Positions 9,382-20,175 are shown, numbered from the stretch's first letter. The stretch is 64,000 nucleotides of DNA from an uncultured Clostridia bacterium (GCA_937981575.1 CALJNR010000110.1:1-64000), one strand, 5' to 3'. Made by a program: numbers and translations. The notes: generated by a model from the letters alone, not told the origin.

Positions 9382-9410
9382 ATTATATAATAAGGGCCAT
9401 TATAAAACAA
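9382..9410 (-). promoter_or_regulatory. Sigma-A-type promoter of the Yip1-family gene
   Basis: On the minus strand: -35 TTGTTT (9405-9410), 17-bp spacer, perfect -10 TATAAT (9382-9387), about 45 bp upstream of the start codon. Confidence 0.65.
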
Positions 9411-9568
9411 TTAATAATAGTTTATATATTTTGCCCTTTAATTTCAAATAAATGACAGCAGATTGACTAATTAGTCAATCCATACTTATACTGATACCTA
9501 TAACCTATAAAGAATATATTAATGCAGTATGCCATTCAATGTGTTTGGCAGCTTAAAAGATAGACTAA

Positions 9569-9605
9569 AAAATACGCATCAGGCTTTTGGCTTAATGCGT
9601 ATTTT
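9569..9605 (-). terminator. Terminator of eno
   Basis: Inverted repeat AAAATACGCAT/ATGCGTATTTT (9569-9579, 9595-9605) directly after the eno stop codon. Confidence 0.8.
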
Positions 9606-9613
9606 CATAGGGT

Positions 9614-10987
<1,374 letters not shown>

Positions 10988-11129
10988 TTAATTTATGCAC
11001 AGTAAACACTGAGTTATTACTGAATTTTTAACTTTTTCTAAAATGATCGCGTTATATTTAAATGATCACTTATATGTATATGTTGACACAACTATAAAAT
11101 TATATCAAGATATATTTTTATAAGTTCAC

Positions 11130-11173
11130 AAAAAAACATGTTAAACTTTATATAAAGCTTAACATGTTTTTTT
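11130..11173 (-). terminator. Terminator of the glycolytic operon after gpmI
   Basis: Perfect inverted repeat with 15-nt arms (11130-11144, 11159-11173), A/T-rich with an ACATGTT core, starting about 20 bp past the gpmI stop codon. It is palindromic, so it may act in both directions. Confidence 0.75.
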
Positions 11174-11194
11174 ATCCTATTTATTGCATTTAGT

Positions 11195-12730
11195 TTATTT
11201 TTGAAGCAAGGATTCTCCAGTCATTTCAGCTGGCTGATCCATTCCCATCATCTCTAAAAGTGTAGGCGCAATGTCTGCAAGCTTGCCGCCTTCTTTAAGG
11301 GTTACACCTTCTTTGTAATTCACAAGAACGAATGGTACTGGATTGATTGTATGGGCTGTAAATGGCTCATTATTTGTATAATCTATCATTTGCTCTGCAT
11401 TACCGTGGTCTGCACAGATAAACGCCTGGCCGCCGGTTTCTTCGATAGCACCAATTACCTTTCCAACTGCTTTATCAACTGCTTCAATAGCAGCTTTAGC
11501 AGCTTCCATAATCCCTGTATGCCCTACCATATCAGGATTTGCAAAGTTGGCAACGATCATATCATATTTACCTGAGCGGATAGCTTCTTCAAGCCCATCA
11601 GCTACTTCATAAACACTCATTTCAGGCTGTAGATCATAAGTTGCTACTTTAGGCGATGGTATAAGCTTTCTTTCTTCTCCTTGGTTTGGTTCTTCAACCC
11701 CGCCGTTAAAGAAGAAAGTAACGTGGGCGTATTTTTCTGTTTCTGCAATACGCAGCTGCGTTTTGCCTGATTTAGCCAAGTATTCGCCAAAAGTATTCGA
11801 CAAAGACTGAGGCAGAAAAGCTACTTCTTTATTAGGAATGGTAATATCATACTGCGTAAAGGTTACAAAATGCACAGGAATTCTTTCTCTTTCAAAGCCG
11901 TCAAACGCTGGATCACAGAATACGCGGGTGATTTCACGGGCTCTGTCTGGTCTGAAATTAAAGAAAATAACAGTATCATTTTCTGAAACCTTGGCAACTG
12001 GCTGGCCGTCTTTCACAATAACAGTTGGAATAACAAATTCATCATTTACATCTTGTGCATAGGAATCCGCAATGGCCAAAACAGCATCTGAGGATTCATT
12101 GCCTTTGCCGTTTACAATAGCATCATAAGCTTTTTCAACGCGGTCCCATCTGTTGTCACGGTCCATTGCATAATAACGGCCTGATACAGTTGCGATTTCA
12201 CCTACGCCGATTTCTTTGATTTGAGCTGTGAGGGCCTCAGCATAACTTTTGCCGGATGTTGGCGGTGTATCACGTCCATCTAAGAAAAGGTGAACATATA
12301 CTTTAGTAAGTCCTGCCTTTTTAGCCATTTCTAAAAGGGCATAAAGGTGAGTAATATGACTGTGCACCCCTCCGTCTGAAAGCAGCCCGAAAAGATGAAC
12401 AGCAGTTCCTTTTTCTTTAGCATGCTGCATACCCTCAGTAAGTGCAGCATTCGTGAAGAAATCTCCATCTTGGATTGATTTTGTAATACGTGTAAGTTCC
12501 TGATATACCGTGCGCCCTGCCCCCATATTCAGATGCCCTACTTCTGAGTTACCCATTTGCCCATCTGGAAGCCCTACTGCCATACCGCTTGCATAACCTT
12601 TTACAGTAGGATACTGTTTCATAATACGATCAATATGAGGCTTGTTAGCTTCGCATATTGCGTTAGCTTCACATCTGTCATTAATACCAAAACCATCAAG
12701 TATTAATAATAACGTTGTTTGTTTGCTCAT
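11195..12730 (-). CDS. gpmI: 2,3-bisphosphoglycerate-independent phosphoglycerate mutase
   Basis: A 511-residue Mn2+-dependent enzyme of the alkaline phosphatase superfamily that interconverts 3- and 2-phosphoglycerate. The catalytic serine lies in MGNSEVGHLNMGAG near residue 62, metal ligands appear in the N-terminal LILDGFG and in CADHGNAEQM, and HLFLDGRDTPP is a family signature. It is 18 bp downstream of tpiA, the last gene of the cggR-gap-pgk-tpiA-gpmI operon, and is followed by a strong hairpin. Confidence 0.96.
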   Translation of the reverse strand: MSKQTTLLLILDGFGINDRCEANAICEANKPHIDRIMKQYPTVKGYASGMAVGLPDGQMGNSEVGHLNMGAGRTVYQELTRITKSIQDGDFFTNAALTEGMQHAKEKGTAVHLFGLLSDGGVHSHITHLYALLEMAKKAGLTKVYVHLFLDGRDTPPTSGKSYAEALTAQIKEIGVGEIATVSGRYYAMDRDNRWDRVEKAYDAIVNGKGNESSDAVLAIADSYAQDVNDEFVIPTVIVKDGQPVAKVSENDTVIFFNFRPDRAREITRVFCDPAFDGFERERIPVHFVTFTQYDITIPNKEVAFLPQSLSNTFGEYLAKSGKTQLRIAETEKYAHVTFFFNGGVEEPNQGEERKLIPSPKVATYDLQPEMSVYEVADGLEEAIRSGKYDMIVANFANPDMVGHTGIMEAAKAAIEAVDKAVGKVIGAIEETGGQAFICADHGNAEQMIDYTNNEPFTAHTINPVPFVLVNYKEGVTLKEGGKLADIAPTLLEMMGMDQPAEMTGESLLQK

Positions 12731-12748
12731 TGTTTTTCTCCTTCAATT

Positions 12749-13492
12749 TTAGTAGTTTACGATAGAAACAAATTCTTCTTTAAGACTTGCTCCGCCTACT
12801 AAACCACCATCGATATTGCCCATGTTAAAGAGTTCATTGGCATTACCAGCGTTTACAGAACCGCCGTATTGTACTCTTACTGCATCTGCTACTTCTTGGC
12901 TGTAGATTTCAGCTACCACTTCTCTTATGGCTTTGCATACTTCTTCTGCCTGCATAGATGTTGCTGTTCTGCCTGTACCGATTGCCCAGATTGGTTCGTA
13001 AGCAATAACGACTTTTTCAGCATCTTCAGCTGAAACGTCTTTAAGTGCGATTTTTGTTTGAAGACGTACAAGATCAATTGTGATGCCTTGTTCTCTTTCG
13101 TCTAAGCTTTCACCAACACAAAGGATTGGTATAAGGTTATGTTCAAGAGCTTTTTTAACTTTTTTATTCACTGTTACATCTGTTTCAGCAAAGTATTGTC
13201 TTCTTTCTGAGTGACCGATAATAACGTATTTAACGCCAAGTTCAGCAAGCATATCAGGCGCAACTTCTCCTGTATAAGCACCATTTTCTTCGAAATACAT
13301 ATTTTGTGCACCAACTGCAATGTTTGTTCCTTTAACAGCTTCAAGCACTGCTGGAAGTGATACAAAAGGAGGGCATACAACAACATCTACATTTGTCACA
13401 TTAATTTTATCTTTTAATGTTTCAATAAGACTTACAGCTTTTGCTGGAGTCATGTTCATTTTCCAATTTCCTGCTACGATTTTTTTACGCAT
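12749..13492 (-). CDS. tpiA: Triosephosphate isomerase
   Basis: The 247-residue TIM barrel interconverts dihydroxyacetone phosphate and glyceraldehyde-3-phosphate. The N-terminal lysine is in GNWKMN, the electrophilic histidine in IIGHSERR, the catalytic glutamate in [11 protein letters not shown], and the phosphate-binding loop in YGGSVN. The start codon has GGAGA upstream. It lies between pgk (88 bp, with a GC-rich hairpin) and gpmI. Confidence 0.97.
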   Translation of the reverse strand: MRKKIVAGNWKMNMTPAKAVSLIETLKDKINVTNVDVVVCPPFVSLPAVLEAVKGTNIAVGAQNMYFEENGAYTGEVAPDMLAELGVKYVIIGHSERRQYFAETDVTVNKKVKKALEHNLIPILCVGESLDEREQGITIDLVRLQTKIALKDVSAEDAEKVVIAYEPIWAIGTGRTATSMQAEEVCKAIREVVAEIYSQEVADAVRVQYGGSVNAGNANELFNMGNIDGGLVGGASLKEEFVSIVNY

Positions 13493-13539
13493 GATCTTTC
13501 TCCTTTAGATAATTTAGTATAAGTAGAATAACTCATAAT

Positions 13540-13563
13540 TCTCCCACCGGCTTCGGTGGGAGA
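13540..13563 (-). promoter_or_regulatory. GC-rich intercistronic hairpin between pgk and tpiA
   Basis: Perfect 10-bp stem TCTCCCACCG/CGGTGGGAGA closed by a 4-nt loop. No U-run follows on either strand, so it is not a standard terminator. An mRNA stability or processing element in the polycistronic message is the likeliest role (inference). Confidence 0.55.
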
Positions 13564-13580
13564 TTAAAATAGACTTTGAA

Positions 13581-14795
13581 TTATTTATTATCAGCTGCTG
13601 CTACCCCTGGAAGTTCCTTTCCTTCTAAGAACTCAAGACTTGCACCGCCGCCTGTTGAGATATGGCTCATTTTATCTGCAAAACCTAAACGTTTAACAGC
13701 ATTTACAGAGTCTCCTCCGCCGATTACTGTTGTTGCACCTTCTAAGTTTGCAAGTGCTTCAGCTACTTTTAAAGTACCTTCTGCAAAGTTAGAGAATTCA
13801 AATACACCCATTGGTCCATTCCATACTACTGTTTTAGCGCCTTTTAAAGCATCCATGTAAAGTGCAATTGTTTTTGGTCCAATATCAAAACCTGACCAGC
13901 CAGCTTCGATTGTATCTACTGTTTTGAATTCTGTATCGTTAGAGAACTCTTTACCAATAACGTGGTCTACTGGAAGTAAAAGTTTAACGCCTTTAGCTTC
14001 AGCTTTTTTAAGCATTTCTAAAGCATAATCCATTTTATCTTCTTCAAGAAGAGAATTTCCGATTTCTTCTCCTTGTGCTTTAAGGAATGTATAAGCCATT
14101 CCACCACCGATAATAAGTACATCAACTTTTTCAAGAAGGTTGTTGATAACGTTAATTTTATCTGAAACTTTAGCGCCTCCAAGAATAGCTACGAAAGGAC
14201 GTACTGGGTTTTCTACAGCTTCCCCAAGGAATTTGATTTCTTTTTCCATCAAGTAGCCTACTGCATTTTCTTTAGTGAATTTAGTCACGCCAACATTTGA
14301 GCAGTGTGCACGGTGAGCTGTACCAAATGCATCATTAACGAATACTTCGTTGTCACAAAGTGCTGCAAGTTCTTTTGCATAGTCTTCTGCTGCTTCGTCT
14401 TTGCCGTATTTTGTTTCTTCCGCTCTATAACGGGTGTTTTGAAGAAGCATCACTTCGCCATCTTTAAGATCAGCTGCCATAGCTTTTGCATTTGCCCCAA
14501 CTACTTCATTATCATCAGCAAATTTTACATTAACGCCTAAGTGTTTTGAAAGGCTTTCTGCAACGGGTGCAAGTGAAAGCTCTGGTTTAGCTTCTCCTTT
14601 TGGTTTTCCAAGATGTGAGCACAGAATAATTTTAGCCCCTTGTTCCATTAATTTTTTAATCGTTGGAAGCGCCCCTACAATACGATTTTCATTTTGAATC
14701 ACGCCATCTTTAAGTGGTACGTTAAAGTCGCAGCGAACAAGTACTTTTTTGCCAGCAAGGTCTTGCAGATTTTCTACTGTTTTCTTATTTAACAT
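13581..14795 (-). CDS. pgk: Phosphoglycerate kinase
   Basis: The 404-residue enzyme transfers phosphate from 1,3-bisphosphoglycerate to [12 protein letters not shown] near the N-terminus is the substrate-binding signature; [10 protein letters not shown]-like residues ([10 protein letters not shown]), [12 protein letters not shown] and the C-terminal GGGDSVNAV nucleotide segment are also present. ATG 14793-14795 is chosen because GGAAGGAG lies nine bases upstream; an in-frame extension of 15 residues lacks such a site. It is separated from gap by a GC-rich terminator-like hairpin, so expression relative to gap may be reduced. Confidence 0.97.
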   Translation of the reverse strand: MLNKKTVENLQDLAGKKVLVRCDFNVPLKDGVIQNENRIVGALPTIKKLMEQGAKIILCSHLGKPKGEAKPELSLAPVAESLSKHLGVNVKFADDNEVVGANAKAMAADLKDGEVMLLQNTRYRAEETKYGKDEAAEDYAKELAALCDNEVFVNDAFGTAHRAHCSNVGVTKFTKENAVGYLMEKEIKFLGEAVENPVRPFVAILGGAKVSDKINVINNLLEKVDVLIIGGGMAYTFLKAQGEEIGNSLLEEDKMDYALEMLKKAEAKGVKLLLPVDHVIGKEFSNDTEFKTVDTIEAGWSGFDIGPKTIALYMDALKGAKTVVWNGPMGVFEFSNFAEGTLKVAEALANLEGATTVIGGGDSVNAVKRLGFADKMSHISTGGGASLEFLEGKELPGVAAADNK

Positions 14796-14843
14796 CTTTA
14801 TAATCTCCTTCCAAAATAAAATACTGCTTTTTATCATCAAAAA

Positions 14844-14879
14844 GGTCCGGTCCTATAGTCTAACCTACAAGACCGGACC
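14844..14879 (-). terminator. Terminator-like hairpin between gap and pgk
   Basis: Perfect 9-bp GC-rich stem GGTCCGGTC/GACCGGACC (14844-14852, 14871-14879), followed on the minus strand by TTTTTG. It lies about 65 bp downstream of gap and 50 bp upstream of pgk. It probably ends part of the transcription after gap, giving more gap than pgk message. Confidence 0.65.
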
Positions 14880-14898
14880 CATTATGGATCTTTTTAAT

Positions 14899-14951
14899 TA
14901 AGGTGCAAATTATTTGCCTAGCAAATCTTATTTGCTCAGTAAATCTTATTT
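14899..14951 (-). repeat. Three tandem mini-palindromes at the 3' end of gap
   Basis: On the minus strand, starting at the last codons of gap, three adjacent units read AGTAAATAAGATTTACT, AGCAAATAAGATTTGCT and GCAAATAATTTGC. Each can fold on itself, and the first contains the gap stop codon. They lie just before the GC-rich hairpin. Confidence 0.6.
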
Positions 14952-15953
14952 ACTGTTTTCTGCAAAGAATTTGATTGTTCTAACCATTTGGCTTGTGTAT
15001 GAGTTTTCGTTGTCATACCAAGAAACAACTTTAACTAAAGTTTTGTCTCCAAGATCTGTAACTTTTGTTTGAGTTGCATCGAATAAAGAACCGTATGTGA
15101 TACCGATGATATCTGAAGATACTAATTCTTCTTCTGTGTAACCAAATGATTCATTAGCAGCAGCTTTCATAGCAGCGTTAACATCATCTTTTGAAACTTT
15201 TCCATTAACAACTACTACAAGTTCTGTAACAGATCCTGTGATAACTGGTACACGCTGTGCAGCTCCGTCTAATTTACCAGCAAGTTCTGGAATAACAAGA
15301 CCGATAGCTTTAGCAGCTCCTGTTGTATTTGGAACGATGTTTGCAGCAGCAGCTCTAGCACGTCTTAAGTCACCTTTTCCGTGTGGGCCGTCTAATGTGT
15401 TTTGATCGTTTGTATAAGCATGAATAGTTGTCATGAATCCTTTTTCTACTGCAGCTAAATCGTTAAGTGCTTTAGCCATAGGAGCTAAACAGTTAGTTGT
15501 ACAAGAAGCAGCAGAGATAACTGTTTCTGAACCATCTAAAATGTCATGGTTTACATTGAATACTACAGTTTTAAGATCTCCTGTAGCTGGAGCTGAAATA
15601 ACAACTTTTTTAGCGCCTGCTGTAATATGAGCTTCTGCTTTAGTTTTGTCTGCGAAGAAACCTGTACACTCAAGTACAACGTCTACCGCAAGATCTCCCC
15701 AAGGTAAGTTTTTAGGATCTCTTTCTGCATAAATTTTGATTTCTTTGCCATCTACTACGATAGAATCTTCTGTTGCAGTTACTTCTTTGTTGTATCTGCC
15801 TTGAGCTGAGTCATATTTTAATAAGTGTGCCAGTGTCTTAGCATTTGTTAAGTCATTGATTGCTACTACTTCATATCCTTGTGCACCAAACATTTGTCTA
15901 AATGCAAGACGTCCGATACGTCCAAATCCATTAATTGCTACTTTTACAGCCAT
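14946..15953 (-). CDS. gap: Glyceraldehyde-3-phosphate dehydrogenase, type I
   Basis: The 335-residue enzyme has the NAD-binding start [16 protein letters not shown], the catalytic cysteine in [12 protein letters not shown] near residue 154, and the C-terminal [17 protein letters not shown] signature. It catalyses the phosphorylating oxidation of glyceraldehyde-3-phosphate with NAD+. AGGAGG lies eight bases before the ATG. It follows cggR after 136 bp and is followed by small palindromes and a terminator-like hairpin. Its position behind CggR indicates that it is the main catabolic GAPDH. Confidence 0.97.
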   Translation of the reverse strand: MAVKVAINGFGRIGRLAFRQMFGAQGYEVVAINDLTNAKTLAHLLKYDSAQGRYNKEVTATEDSIVVDGKEIKIYAERDPKNLPWGDLAVDVVLECTGFFADKTKAEAHITAGAKKVVISAPATGDLKTVVFNVNHDILDGSETVISAASCTTNCLAPMAKALNDLAAVEKGFMTTIHAYTNDQNTLDGPHGKGDLRRARAAAANIVPNTTGAAKAIGLVIPELAGKLDGAAQRVPVITGSVTELVVVVNGKVSKDDVNAAMKAAANESFGYTEEELVSSDIIGITYGSLFDATQTKVTDLGDKTLVKVVSWYDNENSYTSQMVRTIKFFAENSK

Positions 15954-16089
15954 TATTGGTTCCTCCTTGAAAGTTCATTTTATTTATATTCAAATCGCCA
16001 TTATCTAGTATGTACTGAGCATAGCGATAAGATACCCTGTTAAATAGTATTTGCTTGCTGATTGATTATTATCCTTACCATTTCTGCGT

Positions 16090-17148
16090 TCATTCAGCAC
16101 CGAGCGGTTGAAGGCCATCATTTTCTGCCGTTTTAAGTATAGCTCTTGCTGCGGCCTCATCAAGTACAAGATAGCTGTTTTTAAGCAGCGCCCTCGTAGC
16201 CAGGATAGCTCTTGCTTTAGATGCCCCGCCGGCCACGGCTATTTTTATTGGTATGGTTCTTGCAATATCTGGTGCAACACCTATAGACTGCGTCGCATAG
16301 ACAACTTGTCCCTTTGCATCAAAATAATGTCTGAAAGCTTCTGCTGCAGCCTTCTTTTCCATTAAAACCTCAAGTACCTCTTTAGGTTCTTTTCTCCGAT
16401 TTGCCATTTTCATGGCATTTCCTATTCCAAATATTATAATATCTGTTTTTGCTATTTTTTGCAATATTTTTTGTATATGAGGTTCGTTTTTAACGAAACT
16501 AATGGACTCTTTACTCAAATTATCAGGTATTGTCAGCAGCTCATAATCTGCTCCTATTTTTTTTGCCAGTTCTACGGCAACAGTATTAGCCTGAAACTCA
16601 GCTTTATTCCCTACACTGCCTCTTGCTGGTATAATCATTACATTGCGGTAAGCAAAATGCTGCTTCGGCATGGACTCAACCATTTTAAAGATAGTTGTCC
16701 CGCCAGTTATTGCAACTGTATAATCATTTTTTAATACCGAACAAAGTACGCTGGCACAGGATCTTCCAAGCTTGTTTTTGACCTCTTCACTGGTATCTGC
16801 ATCCCCTTTTACAATGATAGCTTGTTTTAAATCGAGAATTTGGCTGATTTCTTTTTCAAGCTGCGAAAACTCTTCTAAGGTCTGAAGCGGCAGATACAGT
16901 GCATCAAGCACCTTTTCTCCTTCGACTGTAATGAGTATGCCTAAACTCGAAATGTTAACAAGTCCTTGCTCCGCAAGCAGATCAACTTCTCTTCTTACAA
17001 TTCTCTCTGAGATGCCCAGTAATGAAGCAAGCCCTCTTCTTCCTACCGGCTCATTTTCTAATATTGTCTGCAAAAGATGGTATCTTTCTTTAAACAATTT
17101 GATCGCCTCAGGAAGTAACTTTTCTAATGCAGCTACTGTATTTTGCAT
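16090..17148 (-). CDS. cggR: Central glycolytic genes regulator CggR (SorC family)
   Basis: A ~352-residue repressor. The N-terminal ~90 residues contain a winged helix-turn-helix (GRRGLASLLGISERIVRREV). The rest is a SorC-type sugar-phosphate-binding domain with the TGGTT phosphate-loop segment and IPARGSVGN. In Bacillus, CggR binds fructose-1,6-bisphosphate and represses gapA-pgk-tpi-pgm-eno. Here it heads gap-pgk-tpiA-gpmI, and a matching operator lies directly upstream, so it is probably self-repressed. Two adjacent ATGs occur (17149-17151 and 17146-17148); the second has better spacing (7 nt) from AGGAG. Confidence 0.92.
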   Translation of the reverse strand: MQNTVAALEKLLPEAIKLFKERYHLLQTILENEPVGRRGLASLLGISERIVRREVDLLAEQGLVNISSLGILITVEGEKVLDALYLPLQTLEEFSQLEKEISQILDLKQAIIVKGDADTSEEVKNKLGRSCASVLCSVLKNDYTVAITGGTTIFKMVESMPKQHFAYRNVMIIPARGSVGNKAEFQANTVAVELAKKIGADYELLTIPDNLSKESISFVKNEPHIQKILQKIAKTDIIIFGIGNAMKMANRRKEPKEVLEVLMEKKAAAEAFRHYFDAKGQVVYATQSIGVAPDIARTIPIKIAVAGGASKARAILATRALLKNSYLVLDEAAARAILKTAENDGLQPLGAE

Positions 17149-17163
17149 CATTATACTCCTTGG

Positions 17164-17199
17164 GAACAATTTCGTCCCACCTATTTACTTTACGTCCCA
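17164..17199 (-). promoter_or_regulatory. CggR operator
   Basis: On the minus strand two direct TGGGACG repeats (17193-17199 and 17173-17179) lie exactly 20 bp apart, between the -10 box and the cggR ribosome binding site. The half-site and spacing match the Bacillus subtilis CggR operator as I remember it. Binding just downstream of the start point would block transcription. Confidence 0.75.
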
Positions 17200-17206
17200 T
17201 ATCTTT

Positions 17207-17235
17207 ATTTTAAACAATTTTTCTTTATTAAGCAA
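17207..17235 (-). promoter_or_regulatory. Promoter of the cggR-gap operon
   Basis: -35 TTGCTT (17230-17235), 17-bp spacer, -10 TAAAAT (17207-17212) on the minus strand. The CggR operator begins 7 bp after the -10. Confidence 0.65.
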
Positions 17236-17418
17236 TGACTTTATAATAAATTTAACAATTAATTATAGACAACATTTACATGATAGACTATCCACTTTTA
17301 GTATAATACGCTATTTACTTAAAAATATATTTTATTCACAATATTATTATTATATAATTTATTTATAACAGTACCTCCGTATGTTATATTAATCCGTTAA
17401 TAAGAAAAGGAGACTTTT

Positions 17419-18066
17419 ATGTCAAGATGGCTTGAAGAACATGAAAAAGAACTTGATGCATTCAGAGCATCCAGGAAAAAAAACTTCCCCATCATTTTAG
17501 GCACCCTAGGCGCAGTGATTGGTTTTTTCGCACTGATGGCCATTCTTAACAGCTCACAAAGAGAAGACGTGGAAATCTCGCAAGTACTTATGCCTATTAT
17601 TATTTTTGCCGTTATTATCCTCTTTACTTTAGTCCTCTCATCCAAGATGAATAATAAAAAAGGCGATAAACATCTTAGAAAAAATCTTGAAGAAATTTTG
17701 AAAAGTTCCGAAGAGACAGCACTTTTTGATCATGAAATGTCTCGTGAACCGGCTTGCAGAATTCAGCTCAAAAAAGATGATGGTGATCTTTACTTTACCC
17801 CTCACTTTTTAGTGCGCCGCTTAGGGCATATGCCTTTTATTCATTACAGCATTTTTAAGCTCAGTGACATTAGATCAACTAAAACCCTCTTGATGCGTGA
17901 TCATACTAGCCTCCTTAATCTTGATAAAGAATATATGACAAATCTCTGCATGGATAACCGTAAAGTCCTAGGCGGCGTGACGCTGAAAGGTCAAGAGGCT
18001 TACGAGGCCTTTATGAGTGCACTTTGCGAGTATGTTCCTCATATCAAATTAGAAGAAGGCGAATAG
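17419..18066 (+). CDS. Hypothetical two-helix membrane protein
   Basis: A 215-residue protein of unknown function. A charged N-terminal stretch (residues 1-22, SRWLEEHEKELDAFRASRKK) precedes two hydrophobic helices near residues 24-44 and 55-76. A soluble ~130-residue C-terminal domain follows, with no motif I recognise. The C-terminus carries DLYFTPHFLVRRLGHMPF, a pattern seen in small YcxB-like or PH-like membrane domains, but this is only an impression. AAGGAG lies upstream of the ATG. It is the only plus-strand gene in this stretch and converges on the phosphate transporter with a shared terminator. Confidence 0.6.
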   Translation: MSRWLEEHEKELDAFRASRKKNFPIILGTLGAVIGFFALMAILNSSQREDVEISQVLMPIIIFAVIILFTLVLSSKMNNKKGDKHLRKNLEEILKSSEETALFDHEMSREPACRIQLKKDDGDLYFTPHFLVRRLGHMPFIHYSIFKLSDIRSTKTLLMRDHTSLLNLDKEYMTNLCMDNRKVLGGVTLKGQEAYEAFMSALCEYVPHIKLEEGE

Positions 18067-18077
18067 AATAAGAAATA

Positions 18078-18122
18078 AAAAGCCATGAGATCAGCCTTAA
18101 CCGAGCTGTTCCCATGGCTTTT
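18078..18122. terminator. Bidirectional terminator between convergent genes
   Basis: Arms AAAAGCCATG and CATGGCTTTT (18078-18087, 18113-18122) give U-runs in both directions between the plus-strand gene ending at 18066 and the minus-strand gene ending at 18134. Confidence 0.85.
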
Positions 18123-18133
18123 ATTCATTTATT

Positions 18134-19825
18134 CTAACTTTCTACAGAAGGAAGGACCATATCCTCTGTTGTTAAAGATTTATTTTCATCTAATATCGTC
18201 ATAGCTACATTAGATGCATGGTCTGATATACGTTCTAAGTTGCTGATGACATCTAAGAAAATGACACCTGCAACTGAATTACATTTGTTTTCAGCCAGAC
18301 GCTTGATATGTCTTGTACGAAGAATTTCTTCCATTTTATCAACGGATTGTTCAAGCGGAAGTGCCTTTTTAGCAATGGTTTTATCGTCAAACTCATAAGC
18401 TTGAAGTGACATTTCAAAACATCTTATAGAAATATCTGCAATCTCTTTGAGTTCCTGAGATGCCACATCTGAAAATTCCTGACTTTGCTTAATAAGAAGC
18501 TCTGCGAGCTCCGCGATATTTTCTGCATGATCTCCAACTCTTTCGATATCACTTACAGTATGGAAAAGTCCTGTAATTGTTCCGTGCTCCTGCTCTGAAA
18601 GGGATGCATTCGATAACTTAACAAGGTAGTGATTAATGCCATGCTGAAGCTGATTAATAATCTTTTCTCTTTGAAACACTTCTTCAACTTTAGCCATATC
18701 CTTTTCATGTAACGCCTGCATAGCTGCCTTTGCATTTTGAATCGCCATATTTCCCATGCGTACCACTTCTTTGATCGCATTGCCTACAGCAAAAGACGGT
18801 GTTTCTAAAATACGTTCATCCAAATGCTGAAGTTCGCCTTCTGATGTCTCTTCCTTGCCGGATATTATCTTTTCTGCAAGATAAACAAGTGTTCCAGCAA
18901 ATGGGAAGAGAATAATTGTACAGGCTAAGTTAAATGCTGTATGAACGATACCGATCTGTGTGACATCGATATTCTGCGCTCCAAGCTCCGGATACAGAAA
19001 CTCAAAGCTGATAAAGGCAACTACGGCAAAAATAGCTGTTCCGATGGCATTAAACATCAAGTGGATAGCTGCTGCTCTTTTAGCATTTTTGTTAGCTCCG
19101 ATACTTGAAAGAATCGCTGTAATACATGTTCCTATGTTCTGTCCTAAAATAATATAAATAGCCGCATTCCAAGGGACTAAGGCTGCTATTGCCAAAGCCT
19201 GAAGAATAGCAACAGATGCTGATGAACTTTGTATAATAGCTGTAACAACTGTTCCTGCCAGTATACCAAGCAGCGGATGATTACCTAAAGCTAAAAACAA
19301 CCCCTTTACTTCATCTAAATCCTTTAGTGGCTTTGCTGCGCCGCTCATCATGTCAAGGCCTAAAAACAGCGCCCCAAATCCAAATAAAATCTGCCCGATA
19401 TTTTTATACTTCTGTTTCTTTGAAAACATTGTAAAAACAACGCCGACAATAATCGTCACTGGTGCTAAAACTGATGGTTTAAGGTAAGCTGTCCATTCTC
19501 CTAGTGCCACAATCCAAGCTGTTACAGTGGTTCCGATGTTTGCCCCCATAATAACCCCTACTGCCTGCTTAAGAGACATGAGCCCAGCATTTACAAAACC
19601 AACAACCATAACAGTCGATGCAGAGGAACTTTGGATGATAGCTGTCACTCCTGCTCCTACTAAGACGCCTAAAAACCTATTATTTGTCAAAATCCCAAGT
19701 AATTTTTTCATGCGATTTCCGGCAGCTTTTTGTAAGCCTTCGCCGAAGTATTCCATACCAAATAGAAATAATCCAAACCCTCCTAAAAAGCTCAGGGTTA
19801 GTTTGACCCAATCAATTTCATTCAT
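18134..19825 (-). CDS. Na+/phosphate cotransporter family protein with PhoU-like domain
   Basis: The 563-residue membrane protein has the duplicated Na/Pi-cotransporter repeat, with the paired QSSSAS motifs (TAIIQSSSASTVM near residue 62 and TAIIQSSSASVAIL near residue 200). About eight hydrophobic helices are present. A soluble C-terminal region from ~350 to 545 is helical and PhoU-like (HTVSDIERVGDHAENIAELA and ISNLERISDHASNVA). This is the NptA/YjbB-type arrangement that moves phosphate with sodium. No phosphate regulon genes are nearby. ATG has GGAGG upstream. Confidence 0.88.
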   Translation of the reverse strand: MNEIDWVKLTLSFLGGFGLFLFGMEYFGEGLQKAAGNRMKKLLGILTNNRFLGVLVGAGVTAIIQSSSASTVMVVGFVNAGLMSLKQAVGVIMGANIGTTVTAWIVALGEWTAYLKPSVLAPVTIIVGVVFTMFSKKQKYKNIGQILFGFGALFLGLDMMSGAAKPLKDLDEVKGLFLALGNHPLLGILAGTVVTAIIQSSSASVAILQALAIAALVPWNAAIYIILGQNIGTCITAILSSIGANKNAKRAAAIHLMFNAIGTAIFAVVAFISFEFLYPELGAQNIDVTQIGIVHTAFNLACTIILFPFAGTLVYLAEKIISGKEETSEGELQHLDERILETPSFAVGNAIKEVVRMGNMAIQNAKAAMQALHEKDMAKVEEVFQREKIINQLQHGINHYLVKLSNASLSEQEHGTITGLFHTVSDIERVGDHAENIAELAELLIKQSQEFSDVASQELKEIADISIRCFEMSLQAYEFDDKTIAKKALPLEQSVDKMEEILRTRHIKRLAENKCNSVAGVIFLDVISNLERISDHASNVAMTILDENKSLTTEDMVLPSVES

Positions 19826-20175
19826 GATAATCCTCCCATGCTAGTTTTACATACAGACTCATTTTATCACCGTTTATTTTTATAAACAAGATTTATTTGA
19901 AGATTTATTTGAAGTTTTATTTCAATTTTTTACCGATAAAAGTTTATTTTTTCCTGTGTCTATTCTTGTTATAATAACATAATCTTAGTCTTTTTATACA
20001 CGTATCAACTGGCAGTGAGCATCTTGCGAAGCGCAATAAGTTTCTTCTTAGTTCGACAAAAAAACAAGTCTTTCAGTCTAAAATTCTGCATAAAATATAC
20101 TATGTATCAATAAAGAAAGCTTGACTGCTGATCTATCAGCAGTCAAGCTTTCTTTATTGATTTTGATCCTCTTAG
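19826..20175. other. 350-bp intergenic region between the phosphate transporter gene and mnmA
   Basis: AT-rich. Close to the transporter gene is a short tandem motif (GATTTATTTGAA twice, at about 19890-19920). Apart from the very strong hairpin at 20107-20160 I see no gene or RNA motif. Confidence 0.5.
20107..20160 (-). terminator. Terminator of the isc-mnmA operon, 25-bp perfect stem
   Basis: A perfect 25-bp inverted repeat (20107-20131 and 20136-20160) with a 4-nt TCTA loop. It begins 15 bp after the mnmA stop codon. The stem is unusually long for an intrinsic terminator. Confidence 0.8.
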
